A stretch of 64,000 nucleotides of DNA, from contig CAJNOP010000882.1 of NCBI GenBank assembly GCA_905250075.1, forward strand, positions 1 through 64,000, given 5' to 3'. Under the pieces are notes generated by a model, which was not told the origin of the DNA, searched no databases, and worked only from the letters and a program-made list of their open reading frames with translations. This DNA comes from Rotaria sp. Silwood1 (taxonomy: Eukaryota > Rotifera > Eurotatoria > Philodinida > Philodinidae). The position numbers were made by a program, and so were the translations under genes. Positions 1 through 12,237 of the stretch are shown in pieces. The number at the start of each line of letters is the position of its first letter. Positions within the stretch are counted from its first letter, which is position 1.

Positions 1-38
1 AGCACAAATTCTATTTTTAAAAATAAAAATAAAACTAA

Positions 39-3000
39 CTACTTTCGTAAAAGTTCATCTATAACAATTTTAATATCAACTTGTCGACGTTCATCGTCTG
101 TTGTAGCTGGTGAATTAATATATTCAGCAACACATGGAAACCCATCAATAATTGATTTTCCAGCTTTACGAAAATTTAATTTTTCTAAATCAATATTTAC
201 TGTTACACCGGAATCATTTAAATGTGAACCAAAATGATCATGTGGTAAAATAAGATCAGCTAAATCATGAGATAATGGCGCCCTACGACATTCAACTACA
301 TTATAAGTTGATTGACCAGGGCTTAAAAAAGAAAAAAAATATTAATTAAAAAAACTTTTTAAATTCAAGAAACAATAAAAACTTACGCATGTATAAGAAT
401 AAAAAGTGTATCTAAATTATATTTTTAAAATTTTTTAATACTTGCAACAAGTGTTTTTGGAAAACGTGGATTTTCATCAGGACCACCATCAACTGTAGTT
501 ATTAAAATTGGTTTAACTTGTCCAATTTTATCATGTGCTACTTTTTCAAATTCTTTTAAACAAACAAGACAATCAAAATCTAATGCATGCGAATCAGCAC
601 TTGATAGGTCATGTTTAACTGAACGCATTGCAATATATGTTGGGCCTGAATAACCTAAATCTTCATCTTCAGATAAGAGACATGCTGCATATACACTTGG
701 TGTTAATTGATGTCGAGGTGCAACTATCCAATCATGATCTGGTAAACGTATACGATAATCCAAATGCATGAGCATTGGAGTTTGAACTCTAGCCGCTGGT
801 AAACCTAATGGAACTTTACATTTATCATCTTGAGATAAATAAAAAACACAATCATTGCCGAATATAGAAGCTAAATCTTTCATATAAGGTATTGTTGCTG
901 TAGCAAAATGACCGTCTTCATGTTTTCCATGTTCATCATTTTGAGCACGACGAAGACGAACTGGAGCAGTATTTACGTGACGACGATCATCTCTTGATGT
1001 TGCGCGATGAAGTAAAAGACTGAAGTATGTTTAAAAAACAAAATTTATATTAGAACATATTCATTATTCACCCATCAATATAAATTTTTCTTTATCAATC
1101 GTTTCATACCAGAGATATGTATCACGTCTGGCAGTAACTGCAGATATTTTCATGCATTATTTTCTCATTTTTGTAGCAGCACAGTATTTCTTAAAACAAA
1201 GTACTTTATTTTTTGAACACATGCTTATACCCAATAATATATAGCTGAGAATACTCATGTTGAAAGTTTGTTCACACTACCACTAGTACGCATTACGACT
1301 CTCAAGTCAAGTTATCAACACTTGAAGAGACAGTTTTCTATCGAAATTCGAATTATCTATTAGAAAAGATTCAAATTAATTGAGAATAAAACAATTTCAG
1401 AATATATTTTACTAATAAAAATATCGACGTAATCAGGTTTAATAAACTTCAAACATGTTCACCTCTTTCAGACAATTTACAATGGTACAATGCTTTCGAA
1501 AAAAAAAATGCCAGTAGTTTATGGATATTTATCACAGGCAATAAACTACACAAAAGCAATATAGAAGTATTCAATAAACATTGAGTACTACTCGACGGGT
1601 ACTTGTTGAACAAGTATTTTCATTGCGGTTCATCGCTCATTTCATTATCGTTAAGTCTTTAGTTGAGCTGATATGTTATCAGGATCAATTTCAAATTTAT
1701 AGGATGACAAATAGAAAAAAAAAATGAGACATTAGAGTCTTTTTTATTTTGAATATTTTTAGTCTGATTGAATTCTAAAAACTATGTCTAACATGCTGAA
1801 TAAAAATTCTGGAAAATGATGATGAATTCAATGAAGTGTAGAATAAGATTGATAGTTCCCTGAAAAAACTGTCAATATTTATTTCTCATCATTGAAATGA
1901 TCGAAATGCTTTTAATTTGATGGAATTGTCTCAAAAATGAAGGAAGATTAATGTTCTTCAAAGTTTATAATATCATTTTTTTTTAAGATTACAATTCCTG
2001 TTTAGTATGAATGAGAAAATTTGTCTGCGATCAACTACTGACGAGATAAAGAAAAAAGAAAGTTTCATTTGTCTCATCTCTATTTAGTTGACTATGGATC
2101 GACATTTGAAAAGTATTAATCTCTCGAAAGATCTTTCGAATTGCTGCTCAACATTACGCTCCCAACTTACTTTTTTTCAAACAAAAAAGCAACCTAATTT
2201 AGTTTTAAGCGTTCAGAGTGAGATGATATCTAACTATCTTATTTACGAATATAAGGTGGACCCTTTTTCTTATTCAGATCAGAAAAATAAAAGTTCAAGT
2301 GGTAGAATCAATTCAGAGAAAAGAGTAGAAACTTGCCAGTTGATAACTTCTAGGCTAATATCTCTTAATTATTTAAAAAAAAACAAAATAGGCCAACTTT
2401 AGTACTCCAAAAATTCAATGAAAAAGAACCCGACTGATTTGTTACTGATTTGCATCTAAGTATGACTTATCCTAGAGAAATATGTTAACATACCGATAAT
2501 AAAGTGTTGTTCTTTTAATATCATAACCTCTTTGTTTAATTTTTTTCTCTTAAATCATCTAATTTTAAACAAGGTCGAATAATTTGTGATCGTCTTCGAT
2601 CATCACTTGCTCCACCAACTTTCTCAATTTCTTCAATAATTTGTAATAGATCAGGGCATTGTTCTTCAATATTGTGGTCGAACAGCTCCGTAACGATAAA
2701 ATTTTTTTAATTGTGGATGTAATTCAGGTTTTGTTTCCAATAAATGTTCAATCTAACAAATTATCAAAATAAAACATGAAGTTGAATTAAAAACAGAAAA
2801 CATAGTTGATACAATTTTTCTTCGTTTAACTCGATATTTAATTGATGCTCTTTGTTTTTGTTGAAGACGTCTTAATTCACAAGCTTTCTTTTTTCTCTCT
2901 TGCATTAATTGTTTTCTATTTTCTGGTGTTGATAAATCCATTTGTTTAACTTGTACTAATGAAGCAATACGGTCATTAATAGCACTTAGTTCTTTAAAAG

Positions 3001-3603
3001 CACGTTCTTGTGCTGGTTGTCTTTTGTGTTTTTCTAATGGTTCTAATGGAATATCATTTATAGCTGGCAATTGTTTTGAATCTTCAATTAATTCTTCATC
3101 AATTAGTTTACATTTTCTAACGTAATAACTTTTTTTCGTTGTTTTCCTTTTCTTTTCTTCATCATCATCATCTTCTTGCTTATCTTCATCGAGATCATCA
3201 AGACCATTTGATTGTTTATTATCTGTTGTGATTTGATTTGTTGTATCATTAGATTGATCAATTTTAGGTCTTTCTGCAATCGAATATGGTTAATTTTTGG
3301 TAGTTTTGAAGAAAGAGGTGAGGATGGATGTTCAAGACCTTCATTTGAAGGTGCTCCGAGTTTATTGTATATTTCTAAATATCCCTCAATTTTTTCTTTA
3401 GCATATTCTTCATTCCACTTTATTTCATTCCATTGAACTTGTGCATCATGATGTTTTACCTATTTCAAAAAAAAATTATTTCATGTTAATTAAAAAATGA
3501 ACTGACAGCTTTTTTTTTCATCAGTTCAAGCTTTCATATAAGCATCAACAAATGTTTTATAAAGACTGAGACCTTGAATCTTTTTCCTTGATTTTGTAGG
3601 CAT
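39..3603 (-). pseudogene. Disrupted multi-exon gene of an unnamed invertebrate multicopy family ('VDGGPDENPR' family)
   Basis: Read on the minus strand, coding blocks are 3603-~3520, 3459-2813, 2752-2494, 1019-387 and 321-39. Joins are GT-AG and keep frame: intron 2753-2812 is 60 nt, 322-386 is 65 nt, and 1020-2493 is 1474 nt. The first block starts MPTKSRKK. The next carries an acidic linker and a Lys/Arg-rich stretch. Then come ASDDRRRSQIIR, a conserved core with FGNDCVFYLSQDDK and GYSGPTYIAMRS, then ITTVDGGPDENPRF, and a C-terminal block with RRAPLSHDLADLILPHDHFG. I recall this arrangement from unnamed multicopy proteins of invertebrate genomes and cannot name a function; a transposon origin is possible. 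Damage: TGA at 3526-3528, TAA at 425-427 inside an otherwise conserved F-K-Y-N-L-D stretch, and one-base frame changes at seven-base T runs 2702-2708 and 2540-2546. The frame change near 3270-3330 could instead be a short intron with a weak GTCTTG donor. Stop TAG at 39-41. Confidence 0.7.
1020..2493 (-). other. Unusually long intron of the disrupted gene
   Basis: The donor GTATGT (at 2493) and acceptor ..CTTCAG (at 1020) join the codon halves CG|T and restore a continuous reading frame (..LYYR|LLLHR..). At 1474 nt it is about 25 times longer than the neighbouring introns. It holds no recognisable gene. The 104-codon plus-strand ORF at 2088-2402 looks accidental. A small minus-strand reading frame at 1069-1157 (29 codons) does not fit the splice phase. 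Confidence 0.6.
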
Positions 3604-3660
3604 GGTGAACACTGTTGATCAATTGAGGCAGCGCAAATAATGACATTTACCAAAAAATAA

Positions 3661-3679
3661 TATATATATATATATATAT
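3661..3679. repeat. (TA)n microsatellite
   Basis: About nine uninterrupted TA units, just upstream of the first block of the disrupted minus-strand gene. Confidence 0.9.
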
Positions 3680-4366
3680 GTCAGGAAGAAAAAGAAAACG
3701 ACAACCACTGCAAGCAGTAACAGAAATTTACGAATGAACTTGCCTTCATACTTACTTGTAAACGGTGACAAACTCAAATAATCAATATTTATTCTTATGT
3801 TGCGTCTTTCGACGATAAGAACATCATGTCTATTCAATAGGAAAGAACGCAAAACAATAAAAAGATGATATTTGTATGAATAGGTCAAATTGAAGCCTCA
3901 ATCAGACACTCAAGCGTACCTGTCTGTCTGTAAGAAACAAGCCGCTTGATGCGTGTATTTTGTAAAATATGATTTAAAAGAAGAGTTGAAGTATAGGGTT
4001 AGAAATTTGAACCTCATCCCCATCCCGACAGACGTCATACACATCTTAGCAACGATACGGTTAAAGATCTTGTATCATAATAATGTTCCGTCATAATGTA
4101 TGAGCTACTTCTTTATTGCATGTCTAGAAAGTTATGTAAAAGGATAGTGAAGAAATGTATGCCAAAATATATAGAATAAAACAATACAACTGCTATTAAA
4201 GACAGTAATTAGATCGTGTTTCACATTTTCACCGACAGGAAATGTACTAGCAAACAGATATAATTGAATTTATTTTCAAAAATAATATTTACATATGATG
4301 AATTAGATAGATATTTCAGAATGAACATCGAACATACTTCTAGATAATCAAATCAATTACGATTCT

Positions 4367-4481
4367 TCAAAGGCCGTTTACAGAATTTCTATTATTATCA
4401 TTATTTGCTCGTCGTCGTTTTTCATATTCAGCTAATTTTTCTTAGATGGAACGCATTTTTCTGCTGCAGATTTGCCAATCA
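4367..4481 (-). pseudogene. Short coding relic, basic/coiled-coil C-terminus
   Basis: After a good acceptor (ttttcag, 4482-4487) the minus strand reads DWQICSRKMRSI, then an in-frame TAA at 4442-4444, then EKLAEYEKRRRANNDNN and a closing TGA at 4367-4369. The even codon use and charged helical composition look like the last exon of a gene, but it is interrupted and no upstream exon was found. Family not recognised. Confidence 0.3.
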
Positions 4482-4484
4482 CTG

Positions 4485-7400
4485 AAAACCGTTTTTCTCT
4501 TGGTCATGGTACTTTGAATTACATTTTTATTTGTCAGATTCATTCAAAATATTCCAGAACAAAAAAACGAATGTTTCTTTTATCTCAATATTACCGTTTT
4601 TGTATTTCTTTATTTTTCTAAGTGTCATTACGGTTCAATTGATAACTGCTTAATTAACATCAAAACCTTTCAATGTAAATGAGTATCCGTAAAAACTGTA
4701 TATCTCCTATAGACACTCGTTCATGCTGCGCTTTTAGTTTTCAACTGTGATATCCCATTTCTTTGAAAAATAGTCATCCTTGAGCAATCATGTCTACTTT
4801 GACTTTTATGTATACAAGGTGTTCCACAATTACGTATCCATTAATTTAGCCAAGGATTACTTCCAGATATGTGTAGAAACTACGAACACTCGAACTACCA
4901 TCGATTAAGTTGGTCTTAATTGTAGAAGATAACCGCAGCTTCCTCAATATTGACCTTGTAAAATACCTTGTGTGAATAGATATTATATTAACCACTAATG
5001 TCCATATACTACTTTTTTTGAACAAAATCTGTTTTTTAGCTTTTGTGATGAGCAAGCTTATCCTCAGCTTTTACAGATGTCCATTGTAAACACCTCTTTA
5101 ATATGATCACTTCACTATATTGAACACTTTAAATTACTACCGAGCAATTTATGCTTGAGATCGACCGCCTCTTTAAGGAACATCTTCTTTAAGTGAACTG
5201 TAGGCATCTTTTTTTGAATAACAATAACTGGAAGAATCTTTCTAAAGCAAACATCTTTTTGAATATGAATGGATATTTTCCTCATCGACATATATCCATA
5301 TCAGCCTTTGAATGGCACAAATAGTGCCTATTATATGTTCAGAATTTATGCAGGCTTTGAAAAATGTCACATTAGCAGTAATGTGAAAAACTTGACAGCT
5401 TTTGAATTCTACAATATTAATCGATCTCACTTAGAATCAGCAAAATATGTAACACATTAGTTTTTCTTTTGCTATAATGAAAAGTATAGTCACTTCCATG
5501 TACTGACATATATATATATGTCGTGCCGAAGTTGTTTTGTACTATTCAAATATATTATTATCAAGACATGGATGTCATCATGTTAAAGCATATAATTGAA
5601 GAAAAAATTTTATTTCCAAAATATTGATAGTTACATTTATTATTAAATATATTTGAACAAATTTATTCACAAAAAAAGGCTACTATTGCGAATTTTTATT
5701 TTGTGTGTTCCATTTTATTCAAACCAAGTTGAGTACTGTAGAGCACTGAAACAGGTAAGTGCTGCTGTATCATGCTTAGAAAAAAAATTAAATTGAAAAG
5801 AATTAAAAAAGTAAATATGGGTGTGAGTGTGGGGTGTGGGTGTGGATGGATATGGGATGTGGAGGAAAGACAGATATACGTCCCACACCAACACCCACAC
5901 ACTCCCACACACACCGTTGCATAAGCAAAACTTTCTAATTAATCAGGACATTTTGGAGCATTCAAATCAAGATATTATATAAAAATAGCTCACCAAATGT
6001 TTTTTTTTTTGAAATCTAACGTTTTCGTTTTACCCCAATAAAACGAATGCATCGAAATATATCGATAGAAATAGATTGAATAAAGATCTTCTCTTCTCAA
6101 GCAATAACTTTAGTTCATGAACATCTATCAAAAAAGTAGTATTCTAAGTGAGATTTTCATTCAAGGCACGAGATACAGGAATGGAACTCTCATCATCCAC
6201 CTTCTTTTCAGCGCCTGGATGAACTAAGGAAGAAGATAAGCATGATATCTGACTACTAAATATATTACAAAGTACCAAAAAGTACTGAAAAGATACTTGG
6301 ATAGTGATGTTCCGCTGCTACATTGATCCTCTAATGTAAGAATCTAAGCAGACGATAAGTGTTTTTCCAGCAAAATATTAAATTCCAAATACTGAGATAG
6401 CTTCTAAAATTCATGATATGTCTGAATAATGTTAGTAGCAATGTCTTTATGGGTTCATTCTTCAATAGATACCGATCTTTTTCTTGAAAACACAATTATC
6501 AGCAGTGTTCGAATTTTGACTCAGAAATTTTCACTCTTCACCCTCGTTTAGAGACAAACCTGCTTTTAAACTGTCACTTCTCTTATAGATAGAGCGCCTT
6601 ATACAAGGAAACAAAGCGAAATATATTGGATCTTATCAGTTCTTAGAATCCATCAAAGTGGACAGAAACTCAGAAAATTAACCAAAAAAACAGGAAAAAC
6701 CGAATGCTGGATAGGGAACGTAGTGCATTCTGACAGATACAAACGCTTGATTCATCGGATTGTATCGGCTCCGTCAGAATTCTAGTATTCTGGATTTCTT
6801 ACTTTTTCTGCTTGTCTTTATGGATAGACTATATTTATATAGCAGAATCCTTTATCTTTAAAAATAATTTCATTGTGCTTTACATTGGAATCTCACAAAG
6901 ATTGCGCTGAAATTGGTTATCGACAAATACAATGAAAAAAAGAAAAACAAATAAAGAGAAAAGACAAAGAACATAGTGTTCTATGTGACGTGGTTTAAGA
7001 AGAATACAGTAAAGAAGTAGGAAACAATTCTTCAGCATTATTCTGCTAAAGAAATTGTCATACTGTATCATGAGAACTATATATATTTTAGATATAACTG
7101 AAAAATAGCAATAATTTATCTATTTTCTTTTGAGCTATCAAAGCAAGAGACTAGAAATATTTCAAAAACTGGAATAAAATTCGAATAGTTCTGATAAAAA
7201 AAGTTTTTATCCAATACTAAAAATATTCGAACTTATCCGTGATGGAAAAAGCAATCATCCAAAATTCTTTCGTTGTTGTTTTTTTTATATAGAAATGTCA
7301 AAGATCTCTCTCTGTTTCATTTTATTTAAAGTTTTATGACACTCCTTCACAACTCATATATATATAAATTATATGTCTTGCACTTATATGTTGCGATTTA

Positions 7401-7806
7401 TTGTTTTGCTGATTGTATTACAAAAATATGTCATTTATGAATTTTTCGCGTTCTGTCAGTCAACTATTCGTGCACTCTTTTGTTGTACAGACACTGCTAC
7501 ATAAAGACAGGTTCATTGAACATACACCAGTCATGTAATTTCGTGTCTATTTTTTTTAAATTATTTCTCGATTAGTTATCAGTTGAAAAATGCCGATCTC
7601 GATCGATGATCGAGAGAGAACTACCTTGAAATGATCTAATCGAAATCGGACCTGCTAAAGAAGTATAGATCTCAAGATCTCTTCTGCTTTTGATTTCAGC
7701 GTCTGTATAATTAATTAAAATTAAATTGAAAAAAATGTCATGGTCCACTCTCCCAGAAAAAAATGAGAACTGTGCTGTACACTAGATTTAAATCACGTTT
7801 TCGGAA
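4485..7806. other. Gene-poor AT-rich stretch
   Basis: No gene can be supported. ORFs at 4846-5055, 5242-5460 and 6880-7071 are short, overlap on both strands and look accidental. A possible terminal exon lies on the minus strand at 6144-6223, with an acceptor, 25 polar codons and a TAG, but it is isolated. There is a perfect gacatatatatatatgtc palindrome near 5506, and an imperfect 16-bp inverted repeat around 6730-6785. The GT/CA foldback at 5818-5915 is listed separately. Confidence 0.6.
5818..5915. repeat. GT/CA foldback (telomere-like hairpin), copy 1
   Basis: A GT-rich arm (5818-5862: repeats of gtgggtgtgg and gtgagtg) is followed by an A-rich loop and a CA-rich arm (5881-5915: cccacaccaacacccacac). 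The strand would fold on itself. This is the longest and cleanest member of a family dispersed across the window. Others lie at 12035-12172, 19684-19736, 24655-24713, 25809-25894, 26404-26496, 33205-33277, 41180-41222, 43952-44013, 44533-44580, 46862-46950 and 60222-60270. Confidence 0.75.
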
Positions 7807-8314
7807 TGTGTCACATGTGTTCCACCACCAACAGGATGTTTAAAAAAACATATGAAATTAGTTGACTATGGATTCATTTATAAGATAATGGCAAATCAAA
7901 TGACACCAAAATAATGGCAAGATCGAATACTATTGGTTGATGTAGGCCAATTAAAGATCGTCTTTTTAATATGATTCGACTTTATAGAATAATGCTTAAA
8001 AAAAAAAACTTTTGTAATTTAATATGTTTGCTAGATACGAATTATTATTCAAAAAGCAACCGGCGTTTCTATAATAAATTACATCATAAACAAATTCATC
8101 ACATAGAACATATTTCATGACATCCAATGAATGAATGCAACTGTGACCAATTTTGTGTTACGACCATACACTTAAAGCATCAAGATATATTGACAAACAA
8201 CAAAACGAAGATAAAGCTCGAAGATATCAACGACAGTAATATGAAGGAGAAAAAGAAAAGATAAGAGAAACGAATAAAGCAAAATGTAATAGAATAAATC
8301 AAAGAGACGCATAG
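7807..8314 (+). pseudogene. Relic resembling the N-terminal domain of arginyl-tRNA-protein transferase (ATE1)
   Basis: The plus strand reads CVTCVPPPTGC, then DYGFIYKIMANQMTPK, an in-frame TAA (7912-7914) and WQD. Further on, in another frame, it reads NFCNLICLLDTNYYSKSNRR, followed by FYNKLHH. The order of a CxxC, an ANxMTPxxWQD block, a Cys, and an LD..YY.SKS.RR.. block is that of the ATE_N domain, where the motif continues LIDRGWRR and CCxxYTIRL. Here the segment between WQD and NFC is scrambled by frameshifts and stops. A further Lys/Arg-rich stretch to the TAG at 8312-8314 carries more stops. ATE1 attaches arginine to protein N-termini for the N-degron pathway. This copy cannot do so. 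The assignment rests on motif memory. Confidence 0.45.
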
Positions 8315-8864
8315 TTGTCTGAGTTGAGTATCAGGATAGTTAAAATTTTCAAAGCTTCATAGAAAACGATACAAGTAAGAAAACAGAAAAAATTTATTCA
8401 ATTATAATTTTAGATCCAATTAAAAGTTTACTACTAGTAAGGCAGAAAGATATCAGATAAAAACTCACCGCTATGAGATTTCTGCCAGTTTGTGGTAATT
8501 ATGATTCTGAAGAATACGCATACGAAACATCTGATAGATATTGTTTCATAAGTGTACATTGCTCTAACTCAAACGGCTATTTGACAACTAAATGCGCCAC
8601 AGCACTAAATCACTGTAAAATTAAGATTCTCATGTTAAGAAAATTTATTAATGTGTATAACATCCTGAGAAAGTTATGTAATTTTTCCATCTGAATGAAA
8701 ACCATTGAAACTCACATAGTTACTCTAGTGTATCACAATTGTAATGATGAGTACGATTGAAATGTATTTATCTAAAGTTCATTTTGAAGGAATTAAGAAT
8801 TTATTTTTCTTTCATTATCAGGTATAACGCTATGACCTTCTTTTTTAGAAACGATTGTTTCAAT
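8315..8864. other. Upstream region of the allophanate hydrolase gene
   Basis: No convincing gene. The 73-codon ORF 8473-8694 has no recognisable features. A possible splice acceptor (ttatcag, ends about 8821) precedes the hydrolase start and leaves open an untranslated first exon. Confidence 0.4.
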
Positions 8865-10998
8865 ATGCCGGACATTGCTACCCTTCAGGCGCTTTACTCA
8901 ACCGATCCAAATGCTCTTTTCACTACCATTAATGCCATTTACGATCGCATTGAATGTGAAGGCTTGAATCCTGTGTGGATTGCACTTATTTCTCGTGAAA
9001 ATACTCTAGCTCGAATAGAGCAATTGACGCTTATAGCAGAAGAAGATCGAAGAAAACTGCCACTTTTTGGTATTCCATTTGCTGTAAAAGACAATATTGA
9101 TGTAGTTGGTTTAGCGACCACAGATGCATGTCCAACGTTTGCTTGCGGATCGGCAACTGAAAGTGCACATGTCGTTGTGAAACTCGAGCAAGCAGGTGCT
9201 ATTCTCATCGGCAAAACAAATATGGATCAATTTGCAACAGGCCTCGTAGGTACACGTACACCCTGTGGTGCCTGTGCAAGCGTCTTTAATTCGAATTACA
9301 TCTCTGGTGGCTCAAGTTCCGGTTCAGCAGTAGCAGTAGCAAGTGGTTTGGTGAGTATTCTTGTGATTTTAAGAGTGAGATAAATCTGACTGATATCGAA
9401 CCAATTTCATGCCCGGATAGTTCTTAAAGGTTTATTTCTGCTGTAATCATACGAACGAAGTCGATAAACATATCCATATGGCTTTTCATTTTGATAGAAT
9501 ATCTTTGAAAGCACTTTCGTCTAATCTTTATATGACATGACTGATAAGATTTGGAAGATTAAATGTTTTAATCAAAAACAGAAGAGCGCATCAAAGAGAA
9601 GAAACACAAAAGACAATAAACAATTATATCTTATTTTTACTTAAATAGGTTACATTTGCTTTGGGAACGGACACAGCCGGATCGGGACGCGTCCCGGCAA
9701 TGTTCAATAATGTGATTGGACTCAAGCCCACACATGGATTACTGAGCACGCGTGGTGTAGTACCTGCCTGTCGCACTCTTGACTGTGTTTCTATCTTTAC
9801 GGAAACAGCCTTAGATGCTTCAATTGTTCTGGCAGTTGTACGTGGTTTTGACGAGCTGGATCCCTATTCTCGTGTACCATCGCCTTCGTCTGGTTCAGCA
9901 CCATGGAGTATCGCACCAATCTTTCGGTTCGGTGTACCAACACTTAGCACATGCGAATTTTTTGGTGACATTTATAATCCTATACTTTTTCAAAAAGCAA
10001 TCGATGTCATTAAGCATGATCTCGGCGGTGAACCAGTGGATATTGATCTTACACCTTTCTTAGCTGTGGGCAGTCTAGTCTATAAAGGCCCATGGGTATC
10101 TGAGCGATACGCTGCTGTTGGCCAGTTCATCGAGCAACATGTAAAAGACATAGATCCAACAGTACATACCATTATTACTAAAGCAAAATATTATACTGCA
10201 GTTGATGCATTTAATGCCGCCTACGAACTCGAGGGATTAAAGAAAAAAATTCATACGTTATGGGAAAAGTTCGATATTCTTCTCGTTCCAACCGCACCGC
10301 GAACTTATACCATTGATGAGATAGCTGAGGCACCGATCGAGCGTAACAGTCATTTAGGATACTACACGAGCTTTGTAAATCTGCTCGATTTCGCGGCCAT
10401 TGCTATACCCGCCGGTATGCGTTCCGACGGTCTGCCTTTTGGTATTACTTTGATTGGACCAGCGTTCACTGATACTGCTCTTCTGTTGCTTGGAGATCGT
10501 ATACATCGCGCGCTTGCCACTAATCTTGGTGGATCTACGCGTCCTTTGGCAAACACACCAAAGTTATTACCAACTGAAGGTTATGGTGCGTCCTCGAACT
10601 GTTTCTTTATCGCAGTTGTCGGTACACATCTGTCTGGTCAACCACTCAATTATCAACTTACAGAACGTAAAGCTCGACTCGTGCGCACCTGCCGTACTCA
10701 CCCAGACTATCGTCTTTACGTGCTCAAGGATTGTGTTCCACTCAAGCCTGGCGTGGTGCGCGTGTTAGATTCCAAAGGACCCGGTATTGAACTTGAAATT
10801 TGGGCTCTTCCCATCGATGGTGTAGCTAGCTTTATTGATATGATTCCACCACCACTTTCTATAGGCAATATTTTTCTTGAAGATGGGCGTGTTGTCAAGG
10901 GATTTCTGGTAGAACCATCAGCTTTGGATGGTGCGCAGGATATCACACATACTGGTGGATGGCGAGCCTATCTCAATAGCATAAACTCAAGTGCATAG
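8865..10998 (+). CDS. Allophanate hydrolase (AtzF/DUR2-type amidase), candidate horizontally acquired gene
   Basis: Two exons, 8865-9350 and 9649-10998, are joined across a 298-nt GTGAGT..AAATAG intron, giving 611 residues, the usual length of stand-alone bacterial allophanate hydrolases. The enzyme splits allophanate to ammonia and CO2, the second step of ATP-dependent urea breakdown. The amidase-signature domain spans roughly residues 1-430. The lysine of the Ser-cisSer-Lys triad lies in FAVKDNIDV, the cis-serine in ISGGSSSGSAVA, and the nucleophile in ALGTDTAGSGRVPA. The intron falls between the last two motifs. Residues about 480-605 match the allophanate-hydrolase C-terminal domain (FFIAVVGTHLSGQPLNYQL, WALP, GFLVEP, GGWRAYL). 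The start at 8865 (MPDIATLQ) fits the family; an in-frame ATG at 8832 adds 11 residues. Base composition is visibly richer in G+C than the surroundings. Animals normally lack this enzyme, so transfer from bacteria or fungi is likely. No urea carboxylase partner lies in the window. Confidence 0.9.
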
Positions 10999-12237
10999 TT
11001 CCTTCCGTATCATATTTCAACAAAGAACTATTATTTTGTGATTTCTTATTCTTTAATTACTCATCATTGCTTAACATCTTCGTTTAGATTTCGTTATCAA
11101 TCCCGGCAGTTGAGAATATTTAAAAGTAGCTAACATTTCCAACAACAACTCATGTATCACATATTCATTTGCATATCGTAGAATTATATAAAAATCGCGA
11201 CACAAACGTCGCTAACTGTGATCAATATTAGATTGCTGCTAGTTTGAGAAGTAAATCAAGCAGATTTATTTTGCTCATGAAATGATGTGATTGAATATTT
11301 ATCAAGCGAGGGTGTTGAATCAGCCCATACCGGTACCGACACTGACACCCACACCTTCGGTAGAAACTAAAAATCTCGACATATAATTGTCTAGATCTCA
11401 ATGAAACGAATTAAACGACACGTGTGATATCGGAGCTATGCCGCTATACCAACTTCCACAGGCAAAAACATTATGTTCGCTGCAGGCGAAACGAGTTTGA
11501 TTTGATCAACAGAAGTTTCTATTGAAGGAAAACCAAAACTTTCTGATATCGGGGAAGGCTTTCGTTCTCCAATTTCAAAAGCATTGGCTATTGCAGCTGT
11601 GGATGACCTCTTTCTCTTCTATGATACCCAACTCACTCAGTCACACATTAGTAATAGTATGCAAGGACATAGTGCCGATTTAAGCCTATCAACAATATCC
11701 ACACACTCAGGTAATTAGCGGATAATTATCCATATTTTCGAGCAATTAAAGGCATGAAGCATAGTCCATTGAAACTCAACAGAAAAATTGAAAATGAACA
11801 CTGATTAGTAGTTGCAACAATTGTAAGTCAATAAACTAAATATAAACACAACCAATTTATCTTTTCATGGGCTTTAGATCATATGTAGGTGGGCATATAT
11901 TGTAAAGATGGCTTTAACATTATCACTTTCTTGCTTGTCGAAATATAAGAAATAAATGAATTGAAGTTCACATAGCTTGAGGATTCAAATAAAATATTTT
12001 AGTTGTAAAAGTGTATGCTTAACGGTTTATAAAGCGTGTCAGTGTGAGGATAAATGTAGGCGTGAGTTTGCATATGCGTGAATGTGCGGATATCGGTCTT
12101 CCTAGTCTCTCTACTGACAAACACACTCACCATACTCTCATACCTACATCTACCCACAGACATCCCATCCGTCATATTTCTATTAATACGAAATGTGGAT
12201 ATTACGAATATTTAAACAGCATGTTCAACTAAGTTCT
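10999..12237. other. Intergenic stretch with foldbacks and a weak coding relic
   Basis: A weak GT/CA foldback lies at 11308-11356 and a long one at 12035-12172 (GT arm 12035-12092, CA arm 12112-12172). Between them, 11462-11718 (+) has a roughly 70-codon open stretch with ordinary protein composition (ISKALAIAAVDDLFLFYD) after an in-frame TGA. It looks like a decayed exon of an unidentified gene. Nothing else can be supported. Confidence 0.4.

Noticed and set aside
1069..1157. Minus-strand 29-codon frame (MKISAVTARRDTYLWYE) as first exon of the block at 1019
   Set aside because: Its donor phase does not match, whereas the donor at 2493 joins perfectly and restores the conserved sequence.
2088..2402. 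104-codon plus-strand ORF
   Set aside because: No domain, composition follows AT-rich chance, and it lies inside an intron of the opposite-strand gene.
3619..3888. 89-codon minus-strand ORF with hydrophobic runs
   Set aside because: The hydrophobic part is translated TA repeat and T/A runs; no support as a gene.
8939..9214. Minus-strand ORF under the hydrolase
   Set aside because: Antisense shadow of the amidase exon.
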